A DNA stretch of 64,000 nucleotides from Hymenobacter nivis (lineage in GTDB: Bacteria; Bacteroidota; Bacteroidia; Cytophagales; Hymenobacteraceae), in assembly GCF_006439025.1 (NCBI RefSeq), contig NZ_RCYZ01000005.1:124001-188000 (forward strand), in the 5' to 3' direction. Positions 1-8,547 of the stretch are shown in pieces. The position numbers and the translations under genes are program-made. The first letter of the stretch is position 1. Each line of letters opens with the position of its first letter. The notes beneath the pieces were generated by a model, which had not been told where the DNA came from, did no database searches, and saw nothing but the letters and a program-made list of their open reading frames with translations.

Positions 1-1026
1 CTCGTGCCCGTTCGAGTAAATGATGTTCGGGTACTTGGCAAAAATATCGGTCAGGCCCTTCTTGTAGGCCTGGTAGGCCGGGTAGGCAATGTCCTGGCTG
101 ATGCCGCCGTACTTGCGGGCCCAGGGGTAGATGGAGCCGATGAGCGGCAGGGGCACAAAGGCGTACTTGAAGACGATGCTGAGCGGGAAAATGTGGTCGC
201 CAAGCGTGAAGTAGCCGCCGTGGATGCCATCGGAATACAGCGGGTGGTGGGCCACCACCATGATGTGCTTGTCTTGGTTGCGGGCGATGATGTCCTCCAC
301 CTCGGCGTAGATGTCGGCGTCGGACGAGATGTTGCAGAAGCCGTTGGCGGGCCGAAACTCGGCCGGCGTCAGGAACCACTGCGAGTTCAGGAAAATCAGC
401 ACCAAGTTGTCCTGCACGCGCACCTCATAGGGCCCCGGGCAGCCGTCGCGCGGCAGCAAAAAGTCGCCCGTGTAGCTGAAGGCCGTCGAGTCCTTTTTCA
501 GGTAGTTCTCGGTAAATTCCTGTTCGCGGTTCACCTGGGCCAAGCCGTTGCGCGTGCCCTGGATCCAGTCGTGGTTGCCGGGCGTCATGTACTTCTCGCC
601 CTGGTAGCCCTTCAGCACGTCGAGCTGGGCGGTGATGCGTTCCTCGGCCGTGCGGCGGTCCACGGCCCCCACCGGCGGCATGCCCTGGTTGTAGATGTTA
701 TCGCCCAGAAAAATGGTGGTGCTCCGGGCCCCGGCCTGCATAATTTGCTTGCGCAGGAAGTTCAGCGACGGCTCGCCGCCGTTGGCCGGCAGCACGGGGT
801 TGCCCACGTCGCCGATGAGGAACACCGAGTAGCGGATGTGGCTGGTGTCGGGGGGCGTGGTCTTTTCCCAACCCACGGCCCCGCGGCGGTAGTTGGGCTT
901 GGGGTGCAGGGGGTTATCCGGCGACTCACCAGCCTCCCCAATTTCCTCAATCTGGGCCCAGCCCACCGTGGGGCGCGCTACCCCTAATACCAATAGCAGC
1001 CCCAGGACGCGAATAAATGCCTTCAT
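1..1026 (-). CDS. Secreted calcineurin-like metallophosphatase, N-terminal part (cut by the window edge)
   Basis: The reverse strand reads open from an ATG at 1026 to base 1 without a stop (342 codons). It begins with a hydrophobic signal peptide (MKAFIRVLGLLLVLGVA) and carries the calcineurin-like phosphoesterase motif series in order: a GDVGNP block, FLGDNIYNQG, TPGNHDWIQG, VAHHPLYSDG and a final SNGHE close to base 1. These Asp, Asn and His residues would bind the two catalytic metals. The family hydrolyses phosphomonoesters or diesters; the substrate cannot be read from the sequence. The signal peptide places it in the periplasm or on the surface. Bacteroidetes homologues are often much longer with an outer-membrane C-terminal part, but that region lies outside the window. 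It is divergent from the HD gene that follows. Confidence 0.9.
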   Translation of the reverse strand, partial: MKAFIRVLGLLLVLGVARPTVGWAQIEEIGEAGESPDNPLHPKPNYRRGAVGWEKTTPPDTSHIRYSVFLIGDVGNPVLPANGGEPSLNFLRKQIMQAGARSTTIFLGDNIYNQGMPPVGAVDRRTAEERITAQLDVLKGYQGEKYMTPGNHDWIQGTRNGLAQVNREQEFTENYLKKDSTAFSYTGDFLLPRDGCPGPYEVRVQDNLVLIFLNSQWFLTPAEFRPANGFCNISSDADIYAEVEDIIARNQDKHIMVVAHHPLYSDGIHGGYFTLGDHIFPLSIVFKYAFVPLPLIGSIYPWARKYGGISQDIAYPAYQAYKKGLTDIFAKYPNIIYSNGHE

Positions 1027-1221
1027 GTAATAAGGTACTTCCAATAATAATTAGTAAACTTCGTAGATGGCGGCCGGCATAGGCCCGGCCGCGGCGGTTA
1101 GCCAGCAAAAATACGGGGGCCCCGGGCAAGTTGCCACCCGCCTGCCCGCGCCGCCGGGTTTAACTTGCCTGGCCGCGCCTGCGTTTAAGGCAGTTGCGCG
1201 GCCCTTTTGCTTCGCCCCCGC

Positions 1222-2550
1222 ATGGAAACCTTCCCCCTCCCCGCCGCTCCGCCCGCCGCCCCACCCGCCCCGGCGGGGGCCCCGGCCGCCGCTGCCGGCA
1301 ACCCACCCAAGGCCGGTAAAGCCGACAAGCCCGCTAAGCCCGACAAGCCCGCGCTCTCGCCCCTGGTAGAGGCCGCACGCGCCGCCGTGGTGCCCCTGCT
1401 CGAAACCCAACTCGCCCCTACCCTCACCTACCACACCCTGCGCCACACCGCCACCGTGGCCAAGGAGGCCCGGGCGCTGGCCGCCGCCGCCGGCCTGGGG
1501 GCCCCCGACACCGAGGCGCTGCTGGTAGCGGCCTGGTGGCACGACACCGGCTACCTCGACGTGTACGACGGCCACGAGTACCGCTCGATGGAGCGCGCCG
1601 CCGCCTGGCTGGCCACCCAGGGCGTACCCGCCGAACGCATCGAGCTGGTGCAGAGCCTCATCCGGGCCACGCACCGCGACGAGCCGGCCGAAACCGAGCT
1701 ACAAAAGCTGCTCGTGGACGCCGACATGAGCAACCTGGCCCGCGAAGACTTCCAGGCCAGCGCCGAGCTGCTGCGCACCGAGTGGGAGGTGGCCCTGGGC
1801 CAGGCCTACTCCAGCGAGGAGTGGGCCGAGCTCCAGCTCACCTTCATGCGCTCCCACCACTACCACTCCGAGGCCGGCCAGGCGCGCTACAACAAAGACT
1901 TCAAGGCCAACAAGAAGGCGCAGCGCAAAGACCTCAAGAAGATTGGCAAGAAGGCCAAGAAGCGCACCGAGGCCCAAACCGGCACCTTCGCCGAGCCCAA
2001 GCGCGGCATCGAAACGATGTTCCGCACCATGTACAGCAACCACATGAAGCTGAGCGACATGGCCGACAAAAAGGCCAGCATGATGATTTCGCTCAACGCC
2101 GTGCTGCTCTCGGTCATCATCACCTACCTGGGGGCCAAAAGCTCGGCCCTGGGGCCCTCCTTCACCCGCAACCCCATGCTGGCCGTGCCGATGGGCATTT
2201 TGCTGCTCACTTCGCTGGGCTCGGTGGTCACGGCCATCCTCTCGGCCCAGCCCGACGTGACGAGCTTTAAGTGGCTGAAGAAGAGCCCCGAAATTGCCAC
2301 CAACCGCCGCGTAAACCTGCTCTTTTTTGGCAACTTCACCAAGCTCAGCCTCGACAACTTCCAGGCCGGCATGCGCGACCTGATGCGCGAAAAGGACATG
2401 CTCTACACCAACATGGTCACCGACGTGTACTACCTCGGCGAGGTGCTGGCCCGCAAGTACGGCCTGCTGCGCAAAAGCTACTCCGTTTTCATGGTGGGCC
2501 TCATTCTCACGGTACTCTCCTTCTGCATCGTGCTGGCCTATAAGTCGTAA
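1222..2550 (+). CDS. HD-domain phosphohydrolase fused to a Pycsar-type membrane effector domain (PycTM/DUF5706)
   Basis: 442 residues from the ATG at 1222; an in-frame TTG at 1207 is less likely. Residues 1-45 are a Pro/Ala/Lys-rich, probably disordered tail. Residues 68-215 form an HD domain (YHTLRHT at 70-76, WWHDTGY at 105-111, VDADMSN at 165-171), which usually hydrolyses nucleotides or cyclic nucleotides with a bound metal. A Lys-rich linker (224-250) follows. From about 258 the sequence matches the Pycsar effector domain: the helix with METMF-like start and LSDMADKKASMM at 277-288, then membrane segments near 288-303, 318-340 and 415-438. In Pycsar phage defence such domains respond to cCMP or cUMP made by a neighbouring cyclase, but no cyclase is seen here. 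The function of the HD fusion is therefore open: defence effector with built-in signal degradation, or a housekeeping nucleotide-controlled membrane protein. Confidence 0.85.
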   Translation: METFPLPAAPPAAPPAPAGAPAAAAGNPPKAGKADKPAKPDKPALSPLVEAARAAVVPLLETQLAPTLTYHTLRHTATVAKEARALAAAAGLGAPDTEALLVAAWWHDTGYLDVYDGHEYRSMERAAAWLATQGVPAERIELVQSLIRATHRDEPAETELQKLLVDADMSNLAREDFQASAELLRTEWEVALGQAYSSEEWAELQLTFMRSHHYHSEAGQARYNKDFKANKKAQRKDLKKIGKKAKKRTEAQTGTFAEPKRGIETMFRTMYSNHMKLSDMADKKASMMISLNAVLLSVIITYLGAKSSALGPSFTRNPMLAVPMGILLLTSLGSVVTAILSAQPDVTSFKWLKKSPEIATNRRVNLLFFGNFTKLSLDNFQAGMRDLMREKDMLYTNMVTDVYYLGEVLARKYGLLRKSYSVFMVGLILTVLSFCIVLAYKS

Positions 2551-2568
2551 AAACCGCCCCGCGGGCCG

Positions 2569-2576
2569 TACTTTTG
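2569..2576 (+). promoter_or_regulatory. Bacteroidetes-type -7 box of the tRNA gene
   Basis: TACTTTTG matches the Bacteroidetes sigma-ABfr -7 consensus TAnnTTTG exactly and ends 11 bases before the tRNA 5' end, the expected position. No convincing -33 TTTG was seen. Confidence 0.5.
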
Positions 2577-2587
2577 CCCGCAAGCAC

Positions 2588-2659
2588 GGCCCCGTAGTTC
2601 AACGGATAGAACAAGGGTTTCCTAAACTTTAGATGTGAGTTCGATTCTCGCCGGGGCCA
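2588..2659 (+). tRNA. tRNA-Arg (anticodon CCT)
   Basis: A full cloverleaf can be drawn. The acceptor stem GGCCCCG pairs with CGGGGCC (2652-2658) with discriminator A at 2659. The D arm is GTTC-AACGGATA-GAAC. The anticodon stem AGGGT/ACTTT carries the loop TTCCTAA, giving anticodon CCT, which reads the rare AGG arginine codon. The T arm is GTGAG-TTCGATT-CTCGC. CCA is not encoded. The gene lies between the HD gene and a terminator hairpin, so it is transcribed alone. Confidence 0.92.
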
Positions 2660-2686
2660 CTCAACGCGTTCGTTTGCAGCTTACTT

Positions 2687-2725
2687 AGCAGTGTTTCTGG
2701 TTTCAGGAAGCACTGCTATTTTTTT
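2687..2725 (+). terminator. Rho-independent terminator after the tRNA
   Basis: AGCAGTG (2687-2693) pairs perfectly with CACTGCT (2711-2717), followed by ATTTTTTT. It ends the tRNA transcript, and the lipoprotein gene starts about 20 bases later. Confidence 0.7.
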
Positions 2726-2747
2726 GCTCTCTTCCTTCCCAACCGCT

Positions 2748-3341
2748 ATGAAAAATCGCTACTCCCGCCGGCTGCTCCTGCTGGCCATAGGGCCCCTATT
2801 TGGCCAGTGCAGCAAAGCCCCGGACGCCGCCCCCAAAACCGACTATCGGCAGGAAGGCATCACCCTCATGCAGCAGCTGAAGCCCCAGCTAACGGGGACG
2901 TGGGACCTGCGCCGCGTCGCCGTTATGCGCCTAAATAATGTCTCCCCTCAAATCAGCGCAGCCGTAACTAAAGACACTGTTTTTCAAAATTTTGCCATAC
3001 TAAACCTGGAGCCGGCTCTGACTTCACGCTCCACCCCGCGCGACCCGCAATACGGCGAGTTTGAGGGCATCTTGCAGTACAACGGCAAAACATTCCCGGT
3101 GTATATCTCCCTTCGCGTTACCTCCGATTATGCTCAAACACACCTGGGGCCCCAGGCCCTATTCGCGCTTGACTTCAACCGGCCGGTTGGCTCGTATCCG
3201 CCGGATGCAGACGAGCGGTTCCTAATGGACCTGGGGATATTGCAAGGCTATTTTTACCTAGAAACGACGCCCGGGCAACCCAGCATGGGTTGGCGCGGGC
3301 TGGGCCGGAGCGTGAACCGCATCGAGCTGCAAAAGCGTTAA
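2748..3341 (+). CDS. Small lipoprotein of unknown function
   Basis: 197 residues from the ATG at 2748. The basic start (KNRYSRR) is followed by a hydrophobic stretch and a lipobox-like GPLFGQC, so it is probably a lipoprotein with the anchor Cys near residue 21. The mature part has no motif I recognise; it looks like a single beta-rich domain ending in W-R-G-x-x-R-x-V-x-R-I-E-L. The gene sits between a tRNA terminator and an AT-rich spacer, so it is a single-gene unit. A short coding remnant with the same C-terminal pattern occurs at 6330-6377, on the far side of the next gene, which suggests that this gene belongs to a small duplicated family. Confidence 0.7.
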   Translation: MKNRYSRRLLLLAIGPLFGQCSKAPDAAPKTDYRQEGITLMQQLKPQLTGTWDLRRVAVMRLNNVSPQISAAVTKDTVFQNFAILNLEPALTSRSTPRDPQYGEFEGILQYNGKTFPVYISLRVTSDYAQTHLGPQALFALDFNRPVGSYPPDADERFLMDLGILQGYFYLETTPGQPSMGWRGLGRSVNRIELQKR

Positions 3342-3469
3342 TATTTAAGGAGGTAGGCCCGCCAAAGGCTTGAGGCCAATGCAGGGCACCCAGGAGGGCT
3401 TTCGGCAAAAAATTAGTGGGTCCCGCCATTCAGCAGCTCAGCAAACAGTTTGAAGCAGGTGGATTGAAT

Positions 3470-3606
3470 CACTAGCAGAATAGTTTGCCTGATTAATTAT
3501 ATTTTATTAATCGTATTATTATATTTACATCACCTCGGCAGGAAGCGAACGTGTTGGTAAAACGAGGCTGATCCTCCTTCTTTTCCACTCTCATTCTTGT
3601 TACGCT
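3470..3606 (+). promoter_or_regulatory. AT-rich leader, probable promoter region of the FG-GAP/malectin gene
   Basis: Bases 3478-3532 are strongly AT-rich, unlike the surrounding high-GC DNA, and contain TTTG at 3484-3487 and a -7-like TATATTTA at 3520-3527. Their spacing is longer than the usual Bacteroidetes distance, so only the region, not an exact promoter, is supported. Confidence 0.3.
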
Positions 3607-6273
3607 ATGTCTTTCGTCTCTACCCATTTATCGCACACGATGGCTGGGAGATCAGCAGCTTGGACGGCCCGTTTTCTAAGCACGGGCTTACTGCTTGGCT
3701 TAAGTACCGTGGCCCAAGCCCAGGGCCCCACCCTTACGGCTTTGTTGCCCACTCACAATGCCCCCGCCGCGCCGCGCGCAACTACGGTAGCGGCCACCTT
3801 TAGCCAACCGCTTGGCAGCACGCTTGCCACGCAGCAGGCCGTGCGCGTGTTTAGCCAGCAAGCCGGGGGCCGCAAAGCGGGCACAACCACGGTGAAGGGC
3901 AACACACTCACCTTCGAACCTGCCACAGACTTCAAAGCGGGCGAAACCGTGTACGCCACCGTCACTATCGGTGTGCAAAACATTAATGGCCAATCCGTAG
4001 CGCAACCGCAAGTATTTCAGTTCAACGCGGCTACCGCTCCAAGTTCGGGTACTTTTACCCCAGCAGCCAGCGTCTTAGCAAGCCTTAGTTCCTCCTACAA
4101 TCCAATAGCCACAGGCGATATAGATGGGGATGGAGACCTGGACTTTGTAAGTGACGGTGGCATACGCCTCAACGATGGAAGCGGGAGCTTCACCCCCGGC
4201 CCGCAACCCACCGTAGGCGGCACTGTGCTGGGCGACCTGGACAGTGACGGCGACTTGGATTTGCTTGCTATTCAGTCGCTTAATCCTAGCCTTGAGAGCG
4301 ATGTACGCGTTCTTTTCAACGATGGGGCCGGCATTTTTAGCAGTGGCCAAGTATTCAGGGCAGGTAGGTTCACGCAGCAGCTTGCGCTGGGCGATGTAGA
4401 CGCCGATGGCGACCTGGACGTGGTTGACGTGCACGTGCAGGGCGAGCCGGGGGCGGAGGTGTACCTAAACAATGGAGCCGGAAGCTTCACGTACCGGTCG
4501 TCGGTGGCGGCCAACACTCCCTACCGGGTAACGTTGGGTGACGTAGACAACGACGGGGATTTGGATTTAGCTACGGTGGGCAGTGTCCGGCTCAATAACG
4601 GACAGGGCGTTTTCACTGGCGGTTTTGAGATTGGTGCGCCGGGCGAACCCCACTTCGGCGACATTGACGGCGACGGGGATTTAGACCTGCTAACGGCTGG
4701 GGGCACGGTGAGCGTGTACCTGAACAATGGCCTTGGCCAGTTTAGCAACGGCCAGCAGATAGCGGCCAATAGCTACGACATGGCAGTTGGCGACGTTGAC
4801 GGCGACGGCGACTTGGATTTGCTAACGGGAGGCAATAATTCTGCGACGCTCACCGTGCGTCTCAACAATGGCGCAGGCACTTTCAGCAGCGGACAAGCCG
4901 TAGCACTGGATGGCCAATTAAGTAACAGCGGCGTAGCTGTGAGCGACTTGAACGGTGACAATACACTAGATTTTTTGGCTACCGCGTACGACGGCGTTAA
5001 CCAATTGGTGAGCGTGCGGCTGAACCAACCCTTGCCAGCGCCTGGGATTGTGCGTCGCTTTAACGCCGGTGGCGGGGGCCTTAGCACGAGCCGGGGGCAG
5101 TTTGCTGCCGACCAGTATTTCTCGGCTTCCAGCTCCACGGCCCGTGTCACGGCCGCCATTGCCGGCACCGACGATGACGCCCTCTATCAGAGCGAGCGGT
5201 ACAGCACGAACGGCCAACTCGGTTACGCCGTGCCCGTGGCCAACGGCCGGTACACAGTGGTACTGCACTTTGCCGAAACGTACTGGACCCAGCCCGGTCA
5301 ACGCGTATTTAACATCGAGCTAGAAGGCACCACGGTGCGCACCAATTTCGACATCGTCGCCAAAGTTGGCCCTCTCACCGCAACTACCGAAACATTCGCT
5401 GTAAACGTAACCGATGGCTTTTTGAACCTGGACTTGCGGGTGCCGTACCTGAGCGGCGGCCGCGACCAGGCCAAGCTCTCCGCGGTGGAAGTTATACCCA
5501 TCATTGCCGGCCCCGTGCGCTTGAATGCCGGGGGCCCCGCCCTGACAACCTCGCGTGATGCCTTTGCCGCCGACCAGTACTTCGCGGCAGCTAGCGCCAC
5601 CGCAACAACTGCAGCTGCCATTGCCGGCACCGATGACGACGCCCTGTATCAGAGCGAGCGGTATAGCACAAACGGCCAACTTAGCTATGCGGTGCCGGTA
5701 GCCAATGGCGCCTATCGCGTGGTTTTGCACTTCGCCGAAACTTATTGGACCCAGGCCGGTCAGCGGGTATTTAACATCGTCTTGGAGAACACGACCGTGC
5801 GCACCAATTTCGACATTGTTGCCAAGGTTGGCCCTCTCACCGCCACTACCGAAACATTCGTTGTAAATGTGACTGATGGGCTACTCAACCTCGATTTGCA
5901 GGTGCCGTACCTGAGCGGTGGCCGCGACCAAGCCAAGCTATCCGCGGTGGAAGTGCTGCCGGCAGCTAGTAGCCGCGGGGCCCTGGCTGCAAAAGGCATG
6001 GCTAGCCCAAGACCAGTGTTCGTTTTGCAACCCTACCCGAACCCGGTAACCGCCGGCCGGTTCACGCTGGCATACACGGCCCCCCAGGCACAGGCCAGCA
6101 CCCTAACCCTGGTGGACCAGCTCGGTCGCACGGTGCACGAGCAGGAAGTGCAACTGCATGCGGGCCCCAACCAAGTACCTGTGCAGCTTGAAGAAGCGAA
6201 GACTGGCCTTTACCAGCTGGTGTTACGCACCGCCGATGGCCAGCGCATTGCCCAAAAACTAATTGTGCGCTAG
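3607..6273 (+). CDS. Secreted FG-GAP/VCBS repeat protein with two malectin domains and a type IX secretion signal
   Basis: 888 residues. A signal peptide ends near residue 39 (start at M1 or M12). Residues 40-142 resemble a bacterial Ig-like (SbsA) domain. Residues 150-475 hold seven FG-GAP/VCBS units, each with a calcium-binding Asp pattern such as GDIDGDGDLD or GDVDADGDLD. Two malectin-like carbohydrate-binding domains follow at about 481-630 and 636-785; they are near copies, sharing ALYQSERYSTNGQL and LSGGRDQAKLSAVEV. The C-terminus (about 800-888, starting PYPNPVTAGRF and ending GLYQLVLRTADGQR..KLIVR) is a type A T9SS sorting domain. The protein is therefore exported through the outer membrane and probably displayed at the surface, where it may bind glycans. 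No catalytic motif was seen, and it is not in an obvious operon. Confidence 0.88.
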   Translation: MSFVSTHLSHTMAGRSAAWTARFLSTGLLLGLSTVAQAQGPTLTALLPTHNAPAAPRATTVAATFSQPLGSTLATQQAVRVFSQQAGGRKAGTTTVKGNTLTFEPATDFKAGETVYATVTIGVQNINGQSVAQPQVFQFNAATAPSSGTFTPAASVLASLSSSYNPIATGDIDGDGDLDFVSDGGIRLNDGSGSFTPGPQPTVGGTVLGDLDSDGDLDLLAIQSLNPSLESDVRVLFNDGAGIFSSGQVFRAGRFTQQLALGDVDADGDLDVVDVHVQGEPGAEVYLNNGAGSFTYRSSVAANTPYRVTLGDVDNDGDLDLATVGSVRLNNGQGVFTGGFEIGAPGEPHFGDIDGDGDLDLLTAGGTVSVYLNNGLGQFSNGQQIAANSYDMAVGDVDGDGDLDLLTGGNNSATLTVRLNNGAGTFSSGQAVALDGQLSNSGVAVSDLNGDNTLDFLATAYDGVNQLVSVRLNQPLPAPGIVRRFNAGGGGLSTSRGQFAADQYFSASSSTARVTAAIAGTDDDALYQSERYSTNGQLGYAVPVANGRYTVVLHFAETYWTQPGQRVFNIELEGTTVRTNFDIVAKVGPLTATTETFAVNVTDGFLNLDLRVPYLSGGRDQAKLSAVEVIPIIAGPVRLNAGGPALTTSRDAFAADQYFAAASATATTAAAIAGTDDDALYQSERYSTNGQLSYAVPVANGAYRVVLHFAETYWTQAGQRVFNIVLENTTVRTNFDIVAKVGPLTATTETFVVNVTDGLLNLDLQVPYLSGGRDQAKLSAVEVLPAASSRGALAAKGMASPRPVFVLQPYPNPVTAGRFTLAYTAPQAQASTLTLVDQLGRTVHEQEVQLHAGPNQVPVQLEEAKTGLYQLVLRTADGQRIAQKLIVR
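5043..5962 (+). repeat. Internal tandem duplication encoding the two malectin domains
   Basis: The segments about 5043-5500 and 5511-5962 are direct repeats in the same frame. Long stretches are nearly identical at base level, for example around 5340-5400 and 5801-5862. The copies are clearly a duplication inside the gene. Confidence 0.8.
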
Positions 6274-6296
6274 GGCTAGCGGTGTGCGCCAAGACA

Positions 6297-6377
6297 CCTT
6301 TTTGTTTTAGGCCATACCTAAGCAGGTGCATGGCTTGGCGCGGGCCAAACCGGAGAGTGGGCCGAATCGAATTGTGA
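6297..6377 (+). pseudogene. Remnant of the C-terminus of a paralogue of the 2748-3341 lipoprotein gene
   Basis: From 6330 one frame reads M-A-W-R-G-P-N-R-R-V-G-R-I-E-L-stop. The lipoprotein gene ends M-G-W-R-G-L-G-R-S-V-N-R-I-E-L-Q-K-R. The shared W-R-G-x-x-R-x-V-x-R-I-E-L pattern is kept with synonymous changes (CGA/CGC, GAA/GAG, TTG/CTG), so coding homology is likely. Nothing upstream restores a full gene. The left boundary is a guess. Confidence 0.45.
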
Positions 6378-6435
6378 GATCGTTAGCGCAGGAAGAAGTA
6401 AGTCTGCCCAGAACCTTTATTCTTTCGTAAGTAAT

Positions 6436-6472
6436 GCCCGCCGCGCCTTGGGGCGCGGGCGGGCACTTTTAT
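6436..6472 (+). terminator. GC-rich hairpin with T-rich tail after the FG-GAP gene
   Basis: GCCCGCCGCGCC (6436-6447) pairs with GGCGCGGGCGGGC (6452-6464) over a TTGG loop and is followed by ACTTTTATT. It lies 160 bases after the FG-GAP stop. The remaining part of the 6274-6613 spacer holds only the gene remnant described above. Confidence 0.6.
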
Positions 6473-6613
6473 TCAGCGCCCACTCATTATTCTACCATTA
6501 TTTTCGACAAATCAACCACATCGGCGGTGGAGCTTGGGCGGTTAGGCGAAATAATTCGGTTTCTTTTGTTCCAGTTTCGGTAGCGCAATTGCGGCCGATT
6601 TCCCTGCTTGCGT

Positions 6614-7225
6614 ATGCCCCTGTTCGCTTCGTCTGCGCCCCGCGTGCCCCGGCCCCTGGCCGGCCACGACGACGCGGCCCTGGTGCAGGCGCTGGGCGGC
6701 AGTGGGGCCGAGGCGGCCTTTGCCGAGATCTACGAGCGGTACTGGTACGAGCTTTACGCGGCGGCCTACCGCAAGCTGGGGGCCGCCGAGCTGGCCGAGG
6801 AAGTGGTGCACGACGTGCTGGCCGCCCTCTGGCAGCGGCGGGCCCAGCTGGCCATCGAGCACCTGAAAAGCTACCTACTGGGCGCGGCCCGCTTCCGCAC
6901 CATCGACGCGCTGCGCGCCCGCCTGGCCTACACCCACTACCTCGACCACCAACGCGCCCACGCCCCTGAGGCCGACAGCAGCACCGAGCAATCGTTGGCA
7001 GCCAGCGACTTGTCGGCCGCGCTGCTGGACGGCCTGCTCCAGCTGCCGGCCCACACCCAGGCCGTGTTCCGGCTCAGCCGCTTCGAGCACCGCTCGGTGC
7101 CGGAAATCGCCAGCCGCCTCAACCTCTCGCCCAAAACCGTGGAGTACCACCTCACCCGCGCCCTCAAGCTGCTGCGCGTGAGCCTGCGCGACTTCGTGCT
7201 GCTGGCGCTGTGGTGGTGCTGCTAG
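6614..7225 (+). CDS. ECF RNA polymerase sigma factor (FecI-like)
   Basis: 203 residues from the ATG at 6614; an in-frame TTG lies two codons upstream. Region 2 (about 25-95) contains the FAEIYERYWYELYAAAYRKL helix and the EEVVHDVLAALWQRR -10 recognition helix. Region 4 (about 140-195) contains LPAHTQAVFRLSRFEHRSVPE and the helix-turn-helix EIASRLNLSPKTVEYHLTRA. It would direct polymerase to the following SusC/SusD genes when released by its anti-sigma factor. The FecR-type gene follows at once, and the SusC after that carries an STN domain. This is the standard Bacteroidetes trans-envelope module in which glycan binding outside the cell activates the sigma factor. Confidence 0.93.
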   Translation: MPLFASSAPRVPRPLAGHDDAALVQALGGSGAEAAFAEIYERYWYELYAAAYRKLGAAELAEEVVHDVLAALWQRRAQLAIEHLKSYLLGAARFRTIDALRARLAYTHYLDHQRAHAPEADSSTEQSLAASDLSAALLDGLLQLPAHTQAVFRLSRFEHRSVPEIASRLNLSPKTVEYHLTRALKLLRVSLRDFVLLALWWCC

Positions 7226-7388
7226 GGCCCCGGCGCGCGGGGGCCTGAGCCGCGCCCCGGGGCCCCGGCCGGGGGCTTCGGTGGGGCCCCGGGCGGGGGC
7301 CGCCAATATTTTTTTTTGCGGGGTGGCCAGGGGTATGGCACGTTTCCCCGACTTACTAGCACGAACCCGGCCCCGCCGGCCGCTCCCC

Positions 7389-8402
7389 ATGACCGACCCC
7401 GCCCTCCAAGCCCTGCTGCATCGCTACCGCCAAGGGGCCTGCACGCCCGCCGAAACGCGGGCCGTGGAGGCTTGGTACGCCGCCCAGCCCGACGGCCCGG
7501 AGCCCGTTCTGGCCGCGGACGAGCGCGAAGCGTTGCGCCGCCGGCTGTGGCAACGGTTGCGGCCCGCCCCGCTGGTAGCGGCGCGGCCGGCCGCCGGGGC
7601 CCCCAGCGGCTGGCACTGGCTGGCCGCGGCGGCCGTGGCCGTGGGCCTGGGGGTGGGCAGCGGCCTGCTGGCCCCCCGGCCGCGCCCCGCCGGGGCCCCG
7701 GTGGCCTGGCAGGAGCGCGCCAACGCCACGGCCCGCACCCAGCAGGTGCTGCTGCCCGACGGCAGCGCCGTGGCCCTGGAGCCCGGCAGCCGGCTGCGCT
7801 ACCGCCCCGGCTTTGCCGGCGGGCAGCGGGCAGTGTACCTGCGCGGGGAGGCATTTTTCCGGGTGGCGCACGACGCGGCCCACCCCTTCCGGGTGCTTAC
7901 TACTGATTTAGAAACCCGCGTGCTGGGCACCAGCTTCCGGGTGCGGGCCTACCCGCAGCAGGCCGAAACCGTGGTGCAGGTGCGCACGGGCCGCGTGCGG
8001 GTGCAGCCGCTGGCAACTGCCCCGGAGGCCCCAGCCGCCACCGCTGCCCCGGGGGCCCCGGCCGCGCCCCTGGTGCTGCTGCCCAACCAGCAGGCCGTGT
8101 ACGCGCCAAAACGGCAGCAGCTGCGCCGCGAGCTGGTGCCCCAGCCCGCCCAGCTGGCCCCGCAGCCCTTTGCCTACGACAACCGGCCGGTGGCCGAGGT
8201 GCTGGGAGCCCTGCAAGCGGCCTACGGCGTGCCCATCCGCTACCGGCCCGCGGCGGTGGCGGGCTGCACCGTGAACCTGAATTTGCACGGCCAGGCCTCG
8301 CTCTTTGCCAAGCTCGACGCGCTGTGCCTGGCCACGGGCGCCACCTACACCCAGGCCGATGCGGAAATCACCTTCCACTCAGCCGGCTGCCAGCCAATAT
8401 AA
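7389..8402 (+). CDS. FecR-family anti-sigma factor
   Basis: 337 residues with the start set at the ATG at 7389, because MTDPALQALLHRYRQGACTP is the usual FecR beginning; in-frame starts at 7335 (ATG) and 7281 (GTG) would add an unusual tail. The cytoplasmic N-terminal part (1-72) binds the sigma factor. One membrane helix (WHWLAAAAVAVGLGVGSGLLA, about 75-96) follows. The periplasmic FecR domain (about 115-210) has VLLPDGSAVALEPGSRLRY and VLGTSFRVRAYP. A C-terminal DUF4974-type domain (about 265-335) has FAYDNRPVAEVLGALQAAYG. It should relay a signal from the STN domain of the adjacent SusC to the sigma factor. Confidence 0.92.
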   Translation: MTDPALQALLHRYRQGACTPAETRAVEAWYAAQPDGPEPVLAADEREALRRRLWQRLRPAPLVAARPAAGAPSGWHWLAAAAVAVGLGVGSGLLAPRPRPAGAPVAWQERANATARTQQVLLPDGSAVALEPGSRLRYRPGFAGGQRAVYLRGEAFFRVAHDAAHPFRVLTTDLETRVLGTSFRVRAYPQQAETVVQVRTGRVRVQPLATAPEAPAATAAPGAPAAPLVLLPNQQAVYAPKRQQLRRELVPQPAQLAPQPFAYDNRPVAEVLGALQAAYGVPIRYRPAAVAGCTVNLNLHGQASLFAKLDALCLATGATYTQADAEITFHSAGCQPI

Positions 8403-8547
8403 TCTTCTTTAAATGATGTATATTCACTGCAATCGTTTGCACGCCAGGCCCCGGCCGGCCCGGTGCCCGCCGCTTCCGGAGGCGGCCCGCCCTGCTTTTT
8501 GCGCCGCTTAGCGGCTTTGCCCACCGATTCACTTTTTCTTTTTCCCT

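Noticed and set aside
1222..2659. A complete Pycsar defence operon
   Set aside because: Only the effector-type domain is present. The neighbours are a metallophosphatase, a tRNA and a lipoprotein, and no cyclase gene exists in the window.
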